A stretch of 64,000 bases of DNA from Clostridia bacterium (GCA_017468465.1 JAFUIN010000023.1:1-64000); one strand, 5' to 3'. Positions 28,346 to 38,214 are shown, counted from the stretch's first letter. Notes: generated by a model from the letters alone, not told the origin. Translations and numbers: made by a program.

Positions 28346-29651
28346 TGTTGTTTCCTCCTTTCAGCGGTGCGCCGTATAAGAATCTGTTTTTGATGTTGAT
28401 GTCAACCGTTGCTTTCAAGAGGAACTTGGTTACAACGATTGCAGTGAACATAGAAACGATAATACCAACACCTAAAGTAATGGCAAAGCCTTTAATCGGA
28501 CCGGAGCCTAAGAAATAAAGAACACCGGCTGCGATGATGGTGGTAACGTTAGAGTCGATGATGGAAATCAGGGCTCTGTTGAAACCAGCATCCAGAGAAG
28601 CTTTTAAGGTTTTACCCAGTTTGAATTCTTCTTTCATTCTTTCAAAAATGATAACGTTGGCGTCAACTGCCATACCGATGGAGAGGATAACCCCTGCGAT
28701 ACCGGGTAAGGACAGGTTGATTCTAAAGCCAGCATAAATCAGGCAACACAGTGCTACATAGAACACCAATGCAATAGAAGCTACCAAGCCCGGCAGTCTG
28801 TAAAGCGCAATCATAAATACAAAGATAATGATTAAGCCGATTAAAGCAGCCAATAAGCTGGTCTGTAATGCAGAATCACCCAGGGTAGGACCTGCGGTTC
28901 TCTGCTGAACAACTGCCAGATTGAAAGGAAGCTGACCGTCATTGATTAACGCTGCCAGTTCTTCTGCAGATGCTTTATCAAAGTCACCTTCGATCTGGAA
29001 CTGTGTGCTTTCAATTCTTTCTTTTACATTGGGAGCAGAAATTACATCTTCGTCTAACATAATTGCAATCTGCTTGCCAGCATACTGGCTGGTTGCATCT
29101 GCAAAACGTTTGGAAGCATCTTCTGTAACTTCGATTGCAACAACGTGCTGCGCACCGGAAGTGTTGGTTGCCTGCAGATAAATGCCTTCTGCAGATTTGA
29201 TATCGTCACCGGACATGATTTCTTCGCCGAATGTATTGGTTGCAGAATCATAACCGTAGAATGCTAATTTTGCAGTCTGACCGATTTCCTGAATTGCTTT
29301 TGCTGTATCTTTTACAGAGGGCAATTCCACTTCTAACTGGTTACCTTTTACGGTAACAGTACCTTCGGTATAACCCTGTCTGTCCAGACGTGCGGTAATA
29401 ATTTTTCTCGCAACTTCCATCTGGGATTCTTCGGGGTCAATTGCAACAACAGAACCGTCTTCTGCTGTCTGGGATGCCTGATACACGATTACGGAACCGC
29501 CTGCCAGGTCAAACCCTTTTCTGATACCATGTTCTTCGTCAAAAACAGGGTAAGTCTTGAATGAGCCGATTGTCACTCCAAAGGCTGCTGTGTAACAAAG
29601 TACAAAAACAACCAGAAGGGCAATCACAATTTTGCCAATACCTTTAGCCAT
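28338..29651 (-). CDS. secD: Protein translocase subunit SecD
   Basis: SecD has 437 residues. The N-terminal helix is followed by GFDLAGGSVIVYQ, the P1 domain, then NDGQLPFNL. The membrane part has GVILSIGMAVDANVIIFERMKEE and the end has INIKNRFLYGAP. All are standard SecD marks. It is the first gene of a two-gene secDF operon. Confidence 0.97.
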   Translation of the reverse strand: MAKGIGKIVIALLVVFVLCYTAAFGVTIGSFKTYPVFDEEHGIRKGFDLAGGSVIVYQASQTAEDGSVVAIDPEESQMEVARKIITARLDRQGYTEGTVTVKGNQLEVELPSVKDTAKAIQEIGQTAKLAFYGYDSATNTFGEEIMSGDDIKSAEGIYLQATNTSGAQHVVAIEVTEDASKRFADATSQYAGKQIAIMLDEDVISAPNVKERIESTQFQIEGDFDKASAEELAALINDGQLPFNLAVVQQRTAGPTLGDSALQTSLLAALIGLIIIFVFMIALYRLPGLVASIALVFYVALCCLIYAGFRINLSLPGIAGVILSIGMAVDANVIIFERMKEEFKLGKTLKASLDAGFNRALISIIDSNVTTIIAAGVLYFLGSGPIKGFAITLGVGIIVSMFTAIVVTKFLLKATVDINIKNRFLYGAPLKGGNNNA

Positions 29652-29708
29652 GTTTTCCTCCTGTGTGCCGATAACGACACTATTTGAAATAATTTTATAA
29701 CTTAATAT

Positions 29709-29737
29709 AGTATACTATTTTTTTCAGGATTAGTCAA
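29709..29737 (-). promoter_or_regulatory. Sigma-A promoter of secDF
   Basis: On the minus strand TTGACT (29737-29732) and TATACT (29714-29709) are separated by 17 bases. The -10 box lies 58 bases upstream of the secD ATG. Confidence 0.8.
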
Positions 29738-29799
29738 GCAAATTCTGAAAAATACGAAAAATTTGTTCTTTTTTGCCGGAATTTTGTTGTTTTTTATCC

Positions 29800-30144
29800 T
29801 TAACCTGCCGGCCAGGTCAATTCGCGACCGCCAAGCAAATGAAAATGAATGTGAAACACCGTCTGTCCTGCTGCCTGATTGCAGTTGGAAACCACACGAT
29901 AGCCGTCCTCGGAAATTCCGTTTTCTTTTGCAATTTTAGGAATTGCTTCATAAATCTTGGAAATTACAGAGGAGTTTTCCTCTGTAATTTCGTTCAATGT
30001 GGAAATATGTTTTTTAGGAATCACCAAAATGTGCACCGGTGCGGTGGGAGCGATATCCCAAAAGGCATATACGTAGTCATCTTCATATGCTTTTTTAGAA
30101 GGGATTTCCCCTTTTATGATTTTACAGAATAAACAATCTTCCAT
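29800..30144 (-). CDS. hinT: HIT family protein (purine nucleoside phosphoramidase)
   Basis: The 114-residue protein has the HIT signature FHIHFHLLGGREL near the C-terminus, in which the histidine triad hydrolyses AMP-lysine or similar phosphoramidates. The N-terminus has DCLFCKIIKGEIPSKKAYED, typical of HinT with its CxxC-like pair. It follows alaS by 10 bases. This arrangement suggests a link to aminoacyl-adenylate clearing, though that is inference. Confidence 0.95.
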   Translation of the reverse strand: MEDCLFCKIIKGEIPSKKAYEDDYVYAFWDIAPTAPVHILVIPKKHISTLNEITEENSSVISKIYEAIPKIAKENGISEDGYRVVSNCNQAAGQTVFHIHFHLLGGRELTWPAG

Positions 30145-30154
30145 AAAAACCTCC

Positions 30155-32800
30155 TTACAACTGACCCTTCAAAACTTCTTCTGCCAAAGACAATGCTTCG
30201 GAAATTTTAGAAGCGTCCTTACCGCCACCTTGTGCCATGTCGGGCTTACCGCCGCCGGAGCCACCTGCTGCCTTGGTTACTTCGCGGATGATATTTCCTG
30301 CATGTGCCCCTTTTGCAACGGCTGCTTTATTGGCACTTGCCAGGAAAGTAATTTTGCCGTCTGCTACGCTGGACAGCACAATCACAACCGGAGCATCAGC
30401 AAATTTATTTTTAATTTCATCGCACAAATTACGGAGCATTTCTACAGATGCTCCTTCTTGTTGTGCCACAATCAGAGAAACGCCGGAAATATCCTTTTTG
30501 GAATTTAAGATTTCGTCAGCTTCCCCTTTGGAGAGCTTCGCTCTTAATTCCTCAATCTGCTGCTTTTGCGCTTTCAGTTCGTCCATAAACTGAGCTGCTT
30601 TGACAGTCAAATCGGAAATATTGTTTACTTTGAAGATTTTTGCGGTGTCAAACAACATTTCTTCCCGTTTTTTCATAAATTCAATGTAATTGCTGCCGGT
30701 TACTGCTTCAATTCTTCTGACTCCGGCTGCAACACCGCTTTCGGATACAATTTTGAACAAGCCTGCCTGTGCTGTGTTGGTAAGGTGTGTACCACCGCAA
30801 AATTCCATGGAATAGTCACCCATGGTAACAACACGGACATTTTCGCCGTATTTTTCGCCAAAGAGTGCCATTGCACCTAATTTCTTTGCTTCACCAATGG
30901 GCATTACTTTGCAGGAAATATCCATTGCAGATAAAATTGCATTGTTTACCAAGTTTTCAGTTTCTTTCAGTTCGTCAGCAGTCATTGCTTCAAAATGAGA
31001 GAAGTCAAAACGCAACCGTTCGGGAGTCACATAAGAACCTGCCTGATTGACATGGTCACCCAACACAGTTTTCAATGCTTTTTGCAAAAGATGTGTGGTA
31101 GAATGGTTTCGTGCTGTTGCCAGTCTTTTTTCTTTGTTGACCGATAAGGTAACTTTGACATCCTTTTCCAGAGCACCGGTTTCTACCGTAACCATATGAC
31201 CGAATTTTCCGTCAGAATATTTTTTGGTGTCGGTAACTACCGCTTTCACACCGCTTGCTAACATCAAGCCGGTGTCTCCTGCCTGTCCACCGCTTTCACC
31301 GTAAAATACAGTCGTGTCGGTGAAAACAGTGCCGCTTTCGCCTGCTCCTAATGCATCTACCATAGCACCGTCTTTTAAGATTGCTGTAACAGTTGCTTCG
31401 GTTTCCAACATATCGTAACCGGTAAATTCACAGAAAGGCAAATCTTTAATCAATTTTGCAACTTCGTTTTCCCAACCTAATGTAGAGGTATCCCCACGGG
31501 CATTTCTTGCTTTTTCTCTCTGTTCATTCATACAAGCATGATACTTGTCTTCATCCAGAGTGAAGCCGTTTTCTTCTACCATTTCTTTGGTTAAATCCAA
31601 GGGGAATCCATAAGTGTCATACAGCTTGAATGCAACTTCACCGTCAAACACGGTTTCGCCTTTTTTCTTCATATCGGCAATAAAGTCACCAAGCATCAAA
31701 AGGCCTGCATCAATGGTTTTATAGAATTTTTCTTCTTCGGTAGAGATGATTTTCTTAATATAGTCCTGTTTTTCCCACAGTTCCGGATAAGCATCTTTGG
31801 ACTGATCGATTACTACATCGGCAAGCTCGGTTAAGAACATTTTGTCAATGCCCAACAGCTTTCCGTGACGTGCCGCACGCCGCAGTAATCTACGCAGTAC
31901 ATAACCTCTGCCTTCGTTGGAGGGAATAACTCCGTCAGACACTAAAAATACAGTGGAACGGATATGGTCGGTTACCACACGAATAGAAACATCGGTTTCA
32001 TGTTCTGCACCATAGGTTTTACCTGACATTGTGCAGACAGTATCCAGCACCCGTTTTACTGTGTCAACTTCAAACAGAGAGCCTACTCCCTGCATAATTG
32101 CCGCAATACGTTCCAGCCCCATACCGGTGTCGATATTGGGATGCGCCAGACGATTGTAGTTGCCGTCTTTATCTTTATCGAACTGAGTAAATACCAAATT
32201 CCAGAATTCTACAAAACGGTCACAGTCGCAACCTACTGCACAGTCAGGGCTTCCGCATCCGTTTTCTACACCGCGGTCAAAATAAATTTCAGAGCAAGGA
32301 CCGCAGGGACCGGTTCCGATTTCCCAGAAGTTGTCCTCTTTGCCAAGACGAACCATTCTGTCGGGAGAAACTCCCACTTTTTTGGTCCAGATATCATAGG
32401 CTTCGTCGTCGTCCTGATAAACGCTGACCCAAAGTCTGTCTACCGGAAGCTTCATACGTTCGGTAATAAATTCCCACGCCCAGCCGGTTACTTCATTTTT
32501 GAAATAGTCACCGAAAGAAAAATTCCCAAGCATTTCAAAGAAGGTACCGTGACGAGCGGTTTTCCCTACTCTTTCAATATCAGGAGTTCTGATACATTTC
32601 TGGCAGGTAGTAACACGCTTGGACGGAGGAGTTTCTTCTCCGGTAAAATATTTTTTCAAGGGTGCCATACCGGCATTGATTAACAACAGTGAATTATCGT
32701 TAATCGGCACCAACGGGAATGATTGCATTCTCAAATGTGCTTTTTCCTGGAAGAATGATAAAAATTCTTCACGGATTTGATTGAGTCCCATTTTTTCCAT
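30155..32800 (-). CDS. alaS: Alanyl-tRNA synthetase
   Basis: A full-length 881-residue class II synthetase. Motifs include MQSFPLVPINDNSLLLINAGM, the editing-domain HSTTHLL, the zinc Cys/His pair CGGTHL, and the C-terminal DHHA1 glycine-rich end GGSGGGKPDMAQGGG. I placed the start at the ATG after AAAGGATATATAAC. A longer frame upstream would run into the preceding membrane-protein gene and lacks family similarity. It charges tRNA-Ala in the cytosol. No T-box leader is visible upstream, so it may be read with the upstream gene. Confidence 0.98.
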   Translation of the reverse strand: MEKMGLNQIREEFLSFFQEKAHLRMQSFPLVPINDNSLLLINAGMAPLKKYFTGEETPPSKRVTTCQKCIRTPDIERVGKTARHGTFFEMLGNFSFGDYFKNEVTGWAWEFITERMKLPVDRLWVSVYQDDDEAYDIWTKKVGVSPDRMVRLGKEDNFWEIGTGPCGPCSEIYFDRGVENGCGSPDCAVGCDCDRFVEFWNLVFTQFDKDKDGNYNRLAHPNIDTGMGLERIAAIMQGVGSLFEVDTVKRVLDTVCTMSGKTYGAEHETDVSIRVVTDHIRSTVFLVSDGVIPSNEGRGYVLRRLLRRAARHGKLLGIDKMFLTELADVVIDQSKDAYPELWEKQDYIKKIISTEEEKFYKTIDAGLLMLGDFIADMKKKGETVFDGEVAFKLYDTYGFPLDLTKEMVEENGFTLDEDKYHACMNEQREKARNARGDTSTLGWENEVAKLIKDLPFCEFTGYDMLETEATVTAILKDGAMVDALGAGESGTVFTDTTVFYGESGGQAGDTGLMLASGVKAVVTDTKKYSDGKFGHMVTVETGALEKDVKVTLSVNKEKRLATARNHSTTHLLQKALKTVLGDHVNQAGSYVTPERLRFDFSHFEAMTADELKETENLVNNAILSAMDISCKVMPIGEAKKLGAMALFGEKYGENVRVVTMGDYSMEFCGGTHLTNTAQAGLFKIVSESGVAAGVRRIEAVTGSNYIEFMKKREEMLFDTAKIFKVNNISDLTVKAAQFMDELKAQKQQIEELRAKLSKGEADEILNSKKDISGVSLIVAQQEGASVEMLRNLCDEIKNKFADAPVVIVLSSVADGKITFLASANKAAVAKGAHAGNIIREVTKAAGGSGGGKPDMAQGGGKDASKISEALSLAEEVLKGQL

Positions 32801-32844
32801 TTTGTTATATATCCTTTCCTTTTTAATACAAGCTGATAATCGGC

Positions 32845-34206
32845 TTACTGCTGAACGCCGTATTTTTTTTGAACATTCTCCCGCCGTTTTAAGAGAATCA
32901 TGGTTCCACCCACGATAACATGGCAAAGAACAACGTCAAACAATATATTATACAAAAAGAGTTCAGCCCCAAGGGCGGCTTCTCCACTCACAAATATCGG
33001 AGCCATAAAGGCAAAAAGTGCCGCAACACACAACAGTATCAAAAATAATGCTTGCGCTTTTTGAACATTTTGTTCTGCTTTTTTGAGTCGGATGCCGCAC
33101 CATATAATAACTGCGCCGAAAAACGCCAATACAAACCAGAAATCCGGCTGAATAAAGCGCCGTTTCAATCCGCTGTATAAGTTGAAACCGTATTTTAATT
33201 TCTGAATTTCCGGATAGTTGGACACATATTGCTGACGAATTTCGTAACCGTTATCGGCAGCGCATTCTAATTTTTCTAAAAATGCTGACGGATGGGTCAG
33301 ATAATATCCGATAATTTTTCCGTAATTTACGGATAATCTACCATCATCCAACACAGCAGAATCTACATCATATACCGTCTTTCCCACATACTGCTCTGCT
33401 TCCGCAGGAAGCCCCAAATCAAGAACTGCAGCTGTATCCGGATTATCTTTCAATATACCGTAATAAATAGCATGAAAGCGATTCTGCTGCTCTTTTTGGA
33501 AGAATACTCCGCCGCTAAAGCATACCACAGAACCCACTGATACTGCCACTGCCAAGCAAGCAGTCACAATCCGGTACCACAAATCTTTTCTGACAAAAAG
33601 CGTGGGAATCAGGCAAAGTGCCAGGAAGATACCAATCCAGAAATATCCGGGTTTCAAGCCAGCTGCAAAAAATGAAAGCAATGCACACAAGAGGGTACGA
33701 ATCATCCCCGGCTTTCCGTACAGCTGCGATAGTATCAGGCAAACTGTTACTAAAATTACACAGTAAAAGGCACCTTCTATATTCAAAGAATTCAAGTGCA
33801 AAAGATATGCAAAATCGCAGAAAAGAAAAATTCCAACGCCTGCAATCAGCAGCTTATACCAAGACTTTTCGGCTGGATATTTTGCAATAAAATACGCCAT
33901 CGACAAAAGAACAGCAAGAAAATATATACTTGCCAACCCTCTCACATCAAAACCGGAAAACAAGGCAGACAGCGGCCGCAGAATCCAATTCATAGTGCCG
34001 GTGTAGCTATTTTCACAAGGGATAGCAGTAAAATACGTCTGACATCCGTTTGAGCTGTTTAAGAAAAAGCCGCCGGAAGCAATCTGGAAATAATCGGAAC
34101 CACCCATTCCTGCCACAGGTGCCAACAGATTACACCATGCAAACAACAGAATAGAAACCCCTAAACACAAAAGGATTGCCTGTTTTGTTGTCCATTCTTT
34201 TTTCAA
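32845..34206 (-). CDS. Multispanning membrane protein, possibly GT-C glycosyltransferase-like
   Basis: The 453-residue protein starts at TTG after a GGAGG site. It has about ten hydrophobic helices, with a roughly 110-residue extracytoplasmic loop around 240-340 that includes GLPAEAEQYVGKTVYDVDSA. The first loop (GMGGSDYFQIASGGF) and the LLHLNSLNIEGAFY motif loosely recall polyprenol-phosphate-dependent GT-C glycosyltransferases such as WsfD-type glycan proteins. I cannot assign a reaction. It lies 44 bases before alaS; the pair may be read together by default. Confidence 0.6.
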   Translation of the reverse strand: MKKEWTTKQAILLCLGVSILLFAWCNLLAPVAGMGGSDYFQIASGGFFLNSSNGCQTYFTAIPCENSYTGTMNWILRPLSALFSGFDVRGLASIYFLAVLLSMAYFIAKYPAEKSWYKLLIAGVGIFLFCDFAYLLHLNSLNIEGAFYCVILVTVCLILSQLYGKPGMIRTLLCALLSFFAAGLKPGYFWIGIFLALCLIPTLFVRKDLWYRIVTACLAVAVSVGSVVCFSGGVFFQKEQQNRFHAIYYGILKDNPDTAAVLDLGLPAEAEQYVGKTVYDVDSAVLDDGRLSVNYGKIIGYYLTHPSAFLEKLECAADNGYEIRQQYVSNYPEIQKLKYGFNLYSGLKRRFIQPDFWFVLAFFGAVIIWCGIRLKKAEQNVQKAQALFLILLCVAALFAFMAPIFVSGEAALGAELFLYNILFDVVLCHVIVGGTMILLKRRENVQKKYGVQQ

Positions 34207-34249
34207 AATATTTTACACCTCCAACGGTTATCTCCATTTCTTATACGAA

Positions 34250-34301
34250 AAACAAAAAAATGGACGACAAAACATCTTTTTTCCATAAAAGATGTTTTGT
34301 C
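34250..34301 (-). terminator. Intrinsic terminator after the zinc-ribbon gene
   Basis: A 15-bp perfect stem (34266-34280 with 34287-34301, core ACAAAACATC) has a 6-nt loop. On the minus strand it is followed after GTCCA by a seven-T run. It lies just after the zinc-ribbon gene. Confidence 0.92.
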
Positions 34302-34316
34302 GAGCACTTCTGACAG

Positions 34317-34676
34317 TTATTTCAGTTTTTCACCACAGGATAAACAGAAATTTGCATCATTGGGATTGGTTTTTTTGCATGCAGGGCAAAGAGATACATT
34401 TTTGATGCTGTTAATTTCATCTTTGATTGCAGAGATTTCTTCATATTTTGCATCAATATCCTTAAGCATCATGTCAATATCTTCAGAAAATTCTGCTCCT
34501 GCTTCATAATCACGATATACCAGCATACCGATATTTTTGAAAAGCTTATCAATTTTTGTTTCCAATTCGTTAATAGAAAAAGTCAAACGGGTAATGTCAT
34601 ACAACTCGGTAGACTTCTCCTTTGTGTATTTTGCAGTTTTGGACACTGTGCTTTTCACTTTATCAAACCATTCCAT
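34317..34676 (-). CDS. Small coiled-coil zinc-ribbon protein
   Basis: A 119-residue protein of unknown function. Residues 1-85 are an amphipathic helical stretch, including KTAKYTKEKSTELYDITRL and NELETKIDKLFKNIGML, likely a coiled coil. The C-terminal zinc ribbon has CPACKKTNPNDANFC and CG, a treble of CxxC pairs. Proteins of this layout are frequent in Firmicutes as hypothetical proteins. The start is at the ATG after GGAGG. It stands alone, with its own terminator. Confidence 0.75.
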   Translation of the reverse strand: MEWFDKVKSTVSKTAKYTKEKSTELYDITRLTFSINELETKIDKLFKNIGMLVYRDYEAGAEFSEDIDMMLKDIDAKYEEISAIKDEINSIKNVSLCPACKKTNPNDANFCLSCGEKLK

Positions 34677-34724
34677 AAATAATACCTCCATTATAATAAT
34701 TTATAGTAACATTATATTATTCTT

Positions 34725-35486
34725 TTATCTTTTTCTGCGCAAAACTTCATACATACTGATTCCACCGGCAACCGCAACATTCAGCGACTCAATGTCGGAG
34801 TCCATGGGGATAATATAAACTTCATTCAAGGTTGCAAGAAGTTCTTTGGAAATGCCGTTTGCTTCCGAGCCCAGCATAATGGCTGTTTTATCGGAAAATG
34901 AAGTCTCATAAATGGACTTTGCAGTTTCCGTTAAAGCGGCTCCGTATATGGTGTAACCTTGTTCCTGCAAGGCAGAAACCAAATCGGCTAAATCCTTTAC
35001 CCGAATCAGATTCAACGAAAAAATTGCAGACATCGCAGAACGAACCACCTTGGGAGAAAACACATCGGCACAATTTTCGTCCATAACGATGTCAGTAAAC
35101 CCACTTGCCAATGCTGTGCGTAAAATCGTTCCTAAATTACCGGGGTCGGACACTCTATTTAACAAAAGTACCTGCCCGGAGGTAATCTTTCGCTCTTCCG
35201 GCATATGAAACACTGCCACAATTCCCTGCGGTGTCTTGGTTTCACAGACTTCCTTTAATACAGCATCGCTGACACGGTATATGTCTGTTCCTTCCAATGC
35301 GGGAACCGGCTCTGCAAACGTATTTTCCACAAGAAGCATGCTTGGCTGCTGCTTCTTTATACTGTCCATAACATTCCGATATCCCTCGGAAAGAAACATA
35401 CCGCTTTGTTCCCGATATTTTTTCTGTTTGAGCTTTTTGAGTTCACAAACAGTTTTGTTTTTAGAACTGGTGATTTCTTTTATCAT
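34725..35486 (-). CDS. TrmH/SpoU family RNA 2'-O-methyltransferase
   Basis: The second SPOUT methyltransferase in the window (253 residues). The N-terminal KELKKLKQKKYREQSG-like part and knot motifs LLNRVSDPGNLGTILRTAL, IMLGSEANGIS and IPMDSDIESLNVAVAGGISMYE identify it. It is distinct in sequence from rlmB at 18298. It probably methylates ribose 2'-OH of 23S rRNA or tRNA, but the target is not readable. A repeat array lies directly upstream of it. Confidence 0.93.
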   Translation of the reverse strand: MIKEITSSKNKTVCELKKLKQKKYREQSGMFLSEGYRNVMDSIKKQQPSMLLVENTFAEPVPALEGTDIYRVSDAVLKEVCETKTPQGIVAVFHMPEERKITSGQVLLLNRVSDPGNLGTILRTALASGFTDIVMDENCADVFSPKVVRSAMSAIFSLNLIRVKDLADLVSALQEQGYTIYGAALTETAKSIYETSFSDKTAIMLGSEANGISKELLATLNEVYIIPMDSDIESLNVAVAGGISMYEVLRRKR

Positions 35487-35527
35487 ACTATGCTCTCCAT
35501 GAGGAATTGGGAATCTGTATCAACGAT

Positions 35528-35993
35528 AAACAAGTGCACAATCACGGGATACGCTGCTTTCTACGGTATGTAGTTGGTGGAAAGCAGCAAGTATATTGTG
35601 CATTTTAGCGAATGCCGCGTACGTCTTTGTACGCAAGCGAGCGCAAATGTGCAAGGTACGCCGCTATCCATGGTATGTAATTTGAGGAAAGAAGTAAGTA
35701 GATTGTGCATTTTAGTGAGTGCCGCGTACGTCTTTGTACGCAAGCGAGCGCAAATGTGCAAGATACGCTGCTATCCATGGTATGTAATTTGAAGAAAGAA
35801 GCAAGTAGATTGTGCATTTTAGTGAGTGCCGCGTACGTCTTTGTACGCAAGCGAACGTAAATGTGCAAGGTACGCCGCTATTCATGATATGTAATTTGAA
35901 GAAAGAAGCAAGTAGATTGTGCATTTTAGTGAGTGCCGCGTACGCCTTTGTACGCAAGCGAACGTAAATGTGCAAGGTACGCCGCTTATTTCT
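35528..35993 (+). repeat. Array 1: about four copies of a 107-bp unit with a hairpin core
   Basis: The segment TTGTGCATTT starts at 35596, 35703, 35810 and 35917, giving an exact period of 107. A diverged partial unit precedes at 35529-35590. Each unit holds a core GAGTGCCGCGTAC, a 6-bp perfect inverted repeat GCGTAC/GTACGC with a 6-nt loop, and an outer arm TTGTGCATTT that pairs with AAATGTGCAA (two G-U pairs) as plus-strand RNA. The 107 period is not a multiple of three, and the short frames in it show no gene-like features. The array fills the gap between trmH and relA. A CRISPR array is excluded by unit length and sequence. Confidence 0.85.
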
Positions 35994-38171
35994 TCAAATT
36001 CTTTTGGCAGCAATGACGCCTCGGACATTATTCAACCGTACCAAAACCTTTGCAAGCTGGTCTTGACCGGTCACTTCAATGGTTAGATGGATAAGTCCGG
36101 TGCCGTCTTTTACGACTTTGGCAGACATAGCGTTAACAGGCACTTTCATATCGTTTAGGGCAAGGGTTAAATCCACCAAAAGACCATTACGGTCTGCAGA
36201 AGTCACTGCAAGGTCTACGCTGTGAGAACTTCCGTCCTCTGCTGCCCAGGTGGCTTCGACCAGTCGGTTTTTGTCGCCGTCGGAGCGCTCGATGTCACGA
36301 AGTGCTACACAATCAGCACGGTGAATGGTAACACCACGGCCGCGGGTAATATACCCCACCACTTTATCTCCGGGAACGGGAGAACAGCATTTTGCGGTAC
36401 GAACCAGGCAATTATCCTGCCCTTTTACCACAATTCCCTGCTTAATATGTTTTTTAACGGTTTTTTCTTTATTCGCATTTTGAATGTCATTCAAAACGGT
36501 ATTATCATCCGGAACACGGGTGCGTTCCAGATAATCCTCAATACGAAGTGCGATTTTTTCGGGGGTTATACCTCCATAACCCACAATCGCATAAAAGTCA
36601 TCTACTTTGGCAACACTGTATTTTTTGGAAATGTAGCCAAAAAGCTCTTCATTTTCTACCAGTTCCTTCAGGGTCATATCAAACTTTTTGATTTCTTTTT
36701 CCAGCATTTCTTTACCCTTTTGGATGTTTTCTTCCCGCTTTTCTTTTTTGAAAAACTGATTGATTTTACTTCTTGCCTGGCTGGTACGGGCAATTTTTAA
36801 CCAATCGGCATGGGGACCGGAAGATGTGGCAGAGGTGATAATTTCCACAATGTCACCATTTTGCAGTTTTTGGTCGATGGGCACAATACGATTATTCACC
36901 TTGGCACCCACCATACGCCAACCAACAGCGCTATGAACCATAAATGCAAAATCTATAGGAGTGGACCCACTGGGGAGACTGTATACATCCCCTTTGGGTG
37001 AAAAAACAAAAACTTCGTCAGCAAATAAGTCAATTTTTATATGGCTGATATATTCCGATGGGTTAGAAAAATCTTTTTCAGTTTCCAACAACTGACGAAC
37101 CCACTGGAATTTATCCCCGGAGCCGCTTTTGTTCTGGGCTCCTTCTTTATACTTCCAATGTGCAGCAATGCCGTATTCTGCAGTGCGGTGCATATCCCAG
37201 GTTCTGATTTGAATTTCGAACGGGGTTCCCGCATGACTGACTAAGGTTGTATGCAAAGACTGATACATATTCTGCTTGGGCATACTGATATAGTCCTTAA
37301 ATCTGCCGGGAATCGGTTTATAAAGCTCGTGTACACAACCGAGCACAGTATAGCACTCCGTAATGTTGCCGACTATGATACGAAGTGCGAACAAATCATA
37401 TATTTCGTCTATGGTGATGTTTTTAGAGTACATCTTCTTATAGATGCTGTAAAAATGTTTTGCTCTACCCTCAATATGAGCCTGCACACCGATTTCGGAA
37501 AGCTTTTCGGTCAGCTGGTCTTTGATGTCCTCAACAATCTGAAGACGCTGTGTACGCTTTTTGGCGATTCCGGTAGAAATTTCTTTATAACCAATGGGGT
37601 CCAGATACAATAAAGATAAGTCCTCCAACTCCCATTTTAAGTTATAAATCCCCAAGCGGTGCGCAATCGGAGCATAAATCTCCATGGTTTCCAGCGCTTT
37701 CTCACGCCGCTTTTCCTCAGGCATACTTTTCAACGTGCGCATATTGTGAAGACGGTCTGCCAGCTTGATGAGAATGACACGGATGTCTTTTGCCATCGCC
37801 ATAAACATCTTTCTTAAATTTTCAATCTGCTCTTCTTCTTTGGAGCTAAAATCAATTTGCCCCAATTTTGTTACACCGTCTACAATGTTGGCAATATCTT
37901 CGCCAAATTCTTTTTTTACATAGTCATAACCGTACTCGGTATCTTCAATGGTATCGTGGAGCAATGCAGCACAAATAGACTCGTCGTCCAGATTCAACTC
38001 AGCAATGATTTCTGCAACAGAAAACGGATGATTATAATAAGGTTCTCCGCTTCGCCGAAACTGACCTTCATGAGCCATTTTACAAAACTGATAGGTTTTT
38101 TGCAACAATCCCTCGTTACACTTTGGATTATACTTCTTTACTTTTTCTAAAAGCGCAGAAAACTGTTCCAT
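35994..38171 (-). CDS. relA: Bifunctional (p)ppGpp synthetase/hydrolase (RelA/SpoT)
   Basis: The 725-residue Rsh protein has an HD hydrolase domain (HPFSVAEIIAEL, LLHDTIEDT), a synthetase domain (HFYSIYKKMY to MPKQNMYQSLHTTL), a TGS domain (VFSPKGDVYSLPSGSTPIDF) and a C-terminal ACT domain. The HD motif has its catalytic His-Asp pair, so both functions are likely. It makes and breaks (p)ppGpp during starvation. It follows recJ by 43 bases. Its stop abuts the repeat array. Confidence 0.97.
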   Translation of the reverse strand: MEQFSALLEKVKKYNPKCNEGLLQKTYQFCKMAHEGQFRRSGEPYYNHPFSVAEIIAELNLDDESICAALLHDTIEDTEYGYDYVKKEFGEDIANIVDGVTKLGQIDFSSKEEEQIENLRKMFMAMAKDIRVILIKLADRLHNMRTLKSMPEEKRREKALETMEIYAPIAHRLGIYNLKWELEDLSLLYLDPIGYKEISTGIAKKRTQRLQIVEDIKDQLTEKLSEIGVQAHIEGRAKHFYSIYKKMYSKNITIDEIYDLFALRIIVGNITECYTVLGCVHELYKPIPGRFKDYISMPKQNMYQSLHTTLVSHAGTPFEIQIRTWDMHRTAEYGIAAHWKYKEGAQNKSGSGDKFQWVRQLLETEKDFSNPSEYISHIKIDLFADEVFVFSPKGDVYSLPSGSTPIDFAFMVHSAVGWRMVGAKVNNRIVPIDQKLQNGDIVEIITSATSSGPHADWLKIARTSQARSKINQFFKKEKREENIQKGKEMLEKEIKKFDMTLKELVENEELFGYISKKYSVAKVDDFYAIVGYGGITPEKIALRIEDYLERTRVPDDNTVLNDIQNANKEKTVKKHIKQGIVVKGQDNCLVRTAKCCSPVPGDKVVGYITRGRGVTIHRADCVALRDIERSDGDKNRLVEATWAAEDGSSHSVDLAVTSADRNGLLVDLTLALNDMKVPVNAMSAKVVKDGTGLIHLTIEVTGQDQLAKVLVRLNNVRGVIAAKRI

Positions 38172-38214
38172 ACTGTTCTGTTAAAAACCTTTCTTCCACA
38201 CACACGTAAGTCGA

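Noticed and set aside
29745-29800. Terminator after hinT
   Set aside because: The GCCGG/CCGGC pairing overlaps the hinT end and has a long T-rich loop, so it is not a convincing stem.
35561-35975. Repeated short minus-strand reading frames in array 1 with similar peptides (CTFALACVQRRTR type)
   Set aside because: They arise because the 107-bp repeat is read in shifting frames. They have no ribosome binding sites and no independent support.
35528-35993. CRISPR array
   Set aside because: The whole 107-bp unit is conserved, without short repeats separated by unique spacers, and no cas gene is present.
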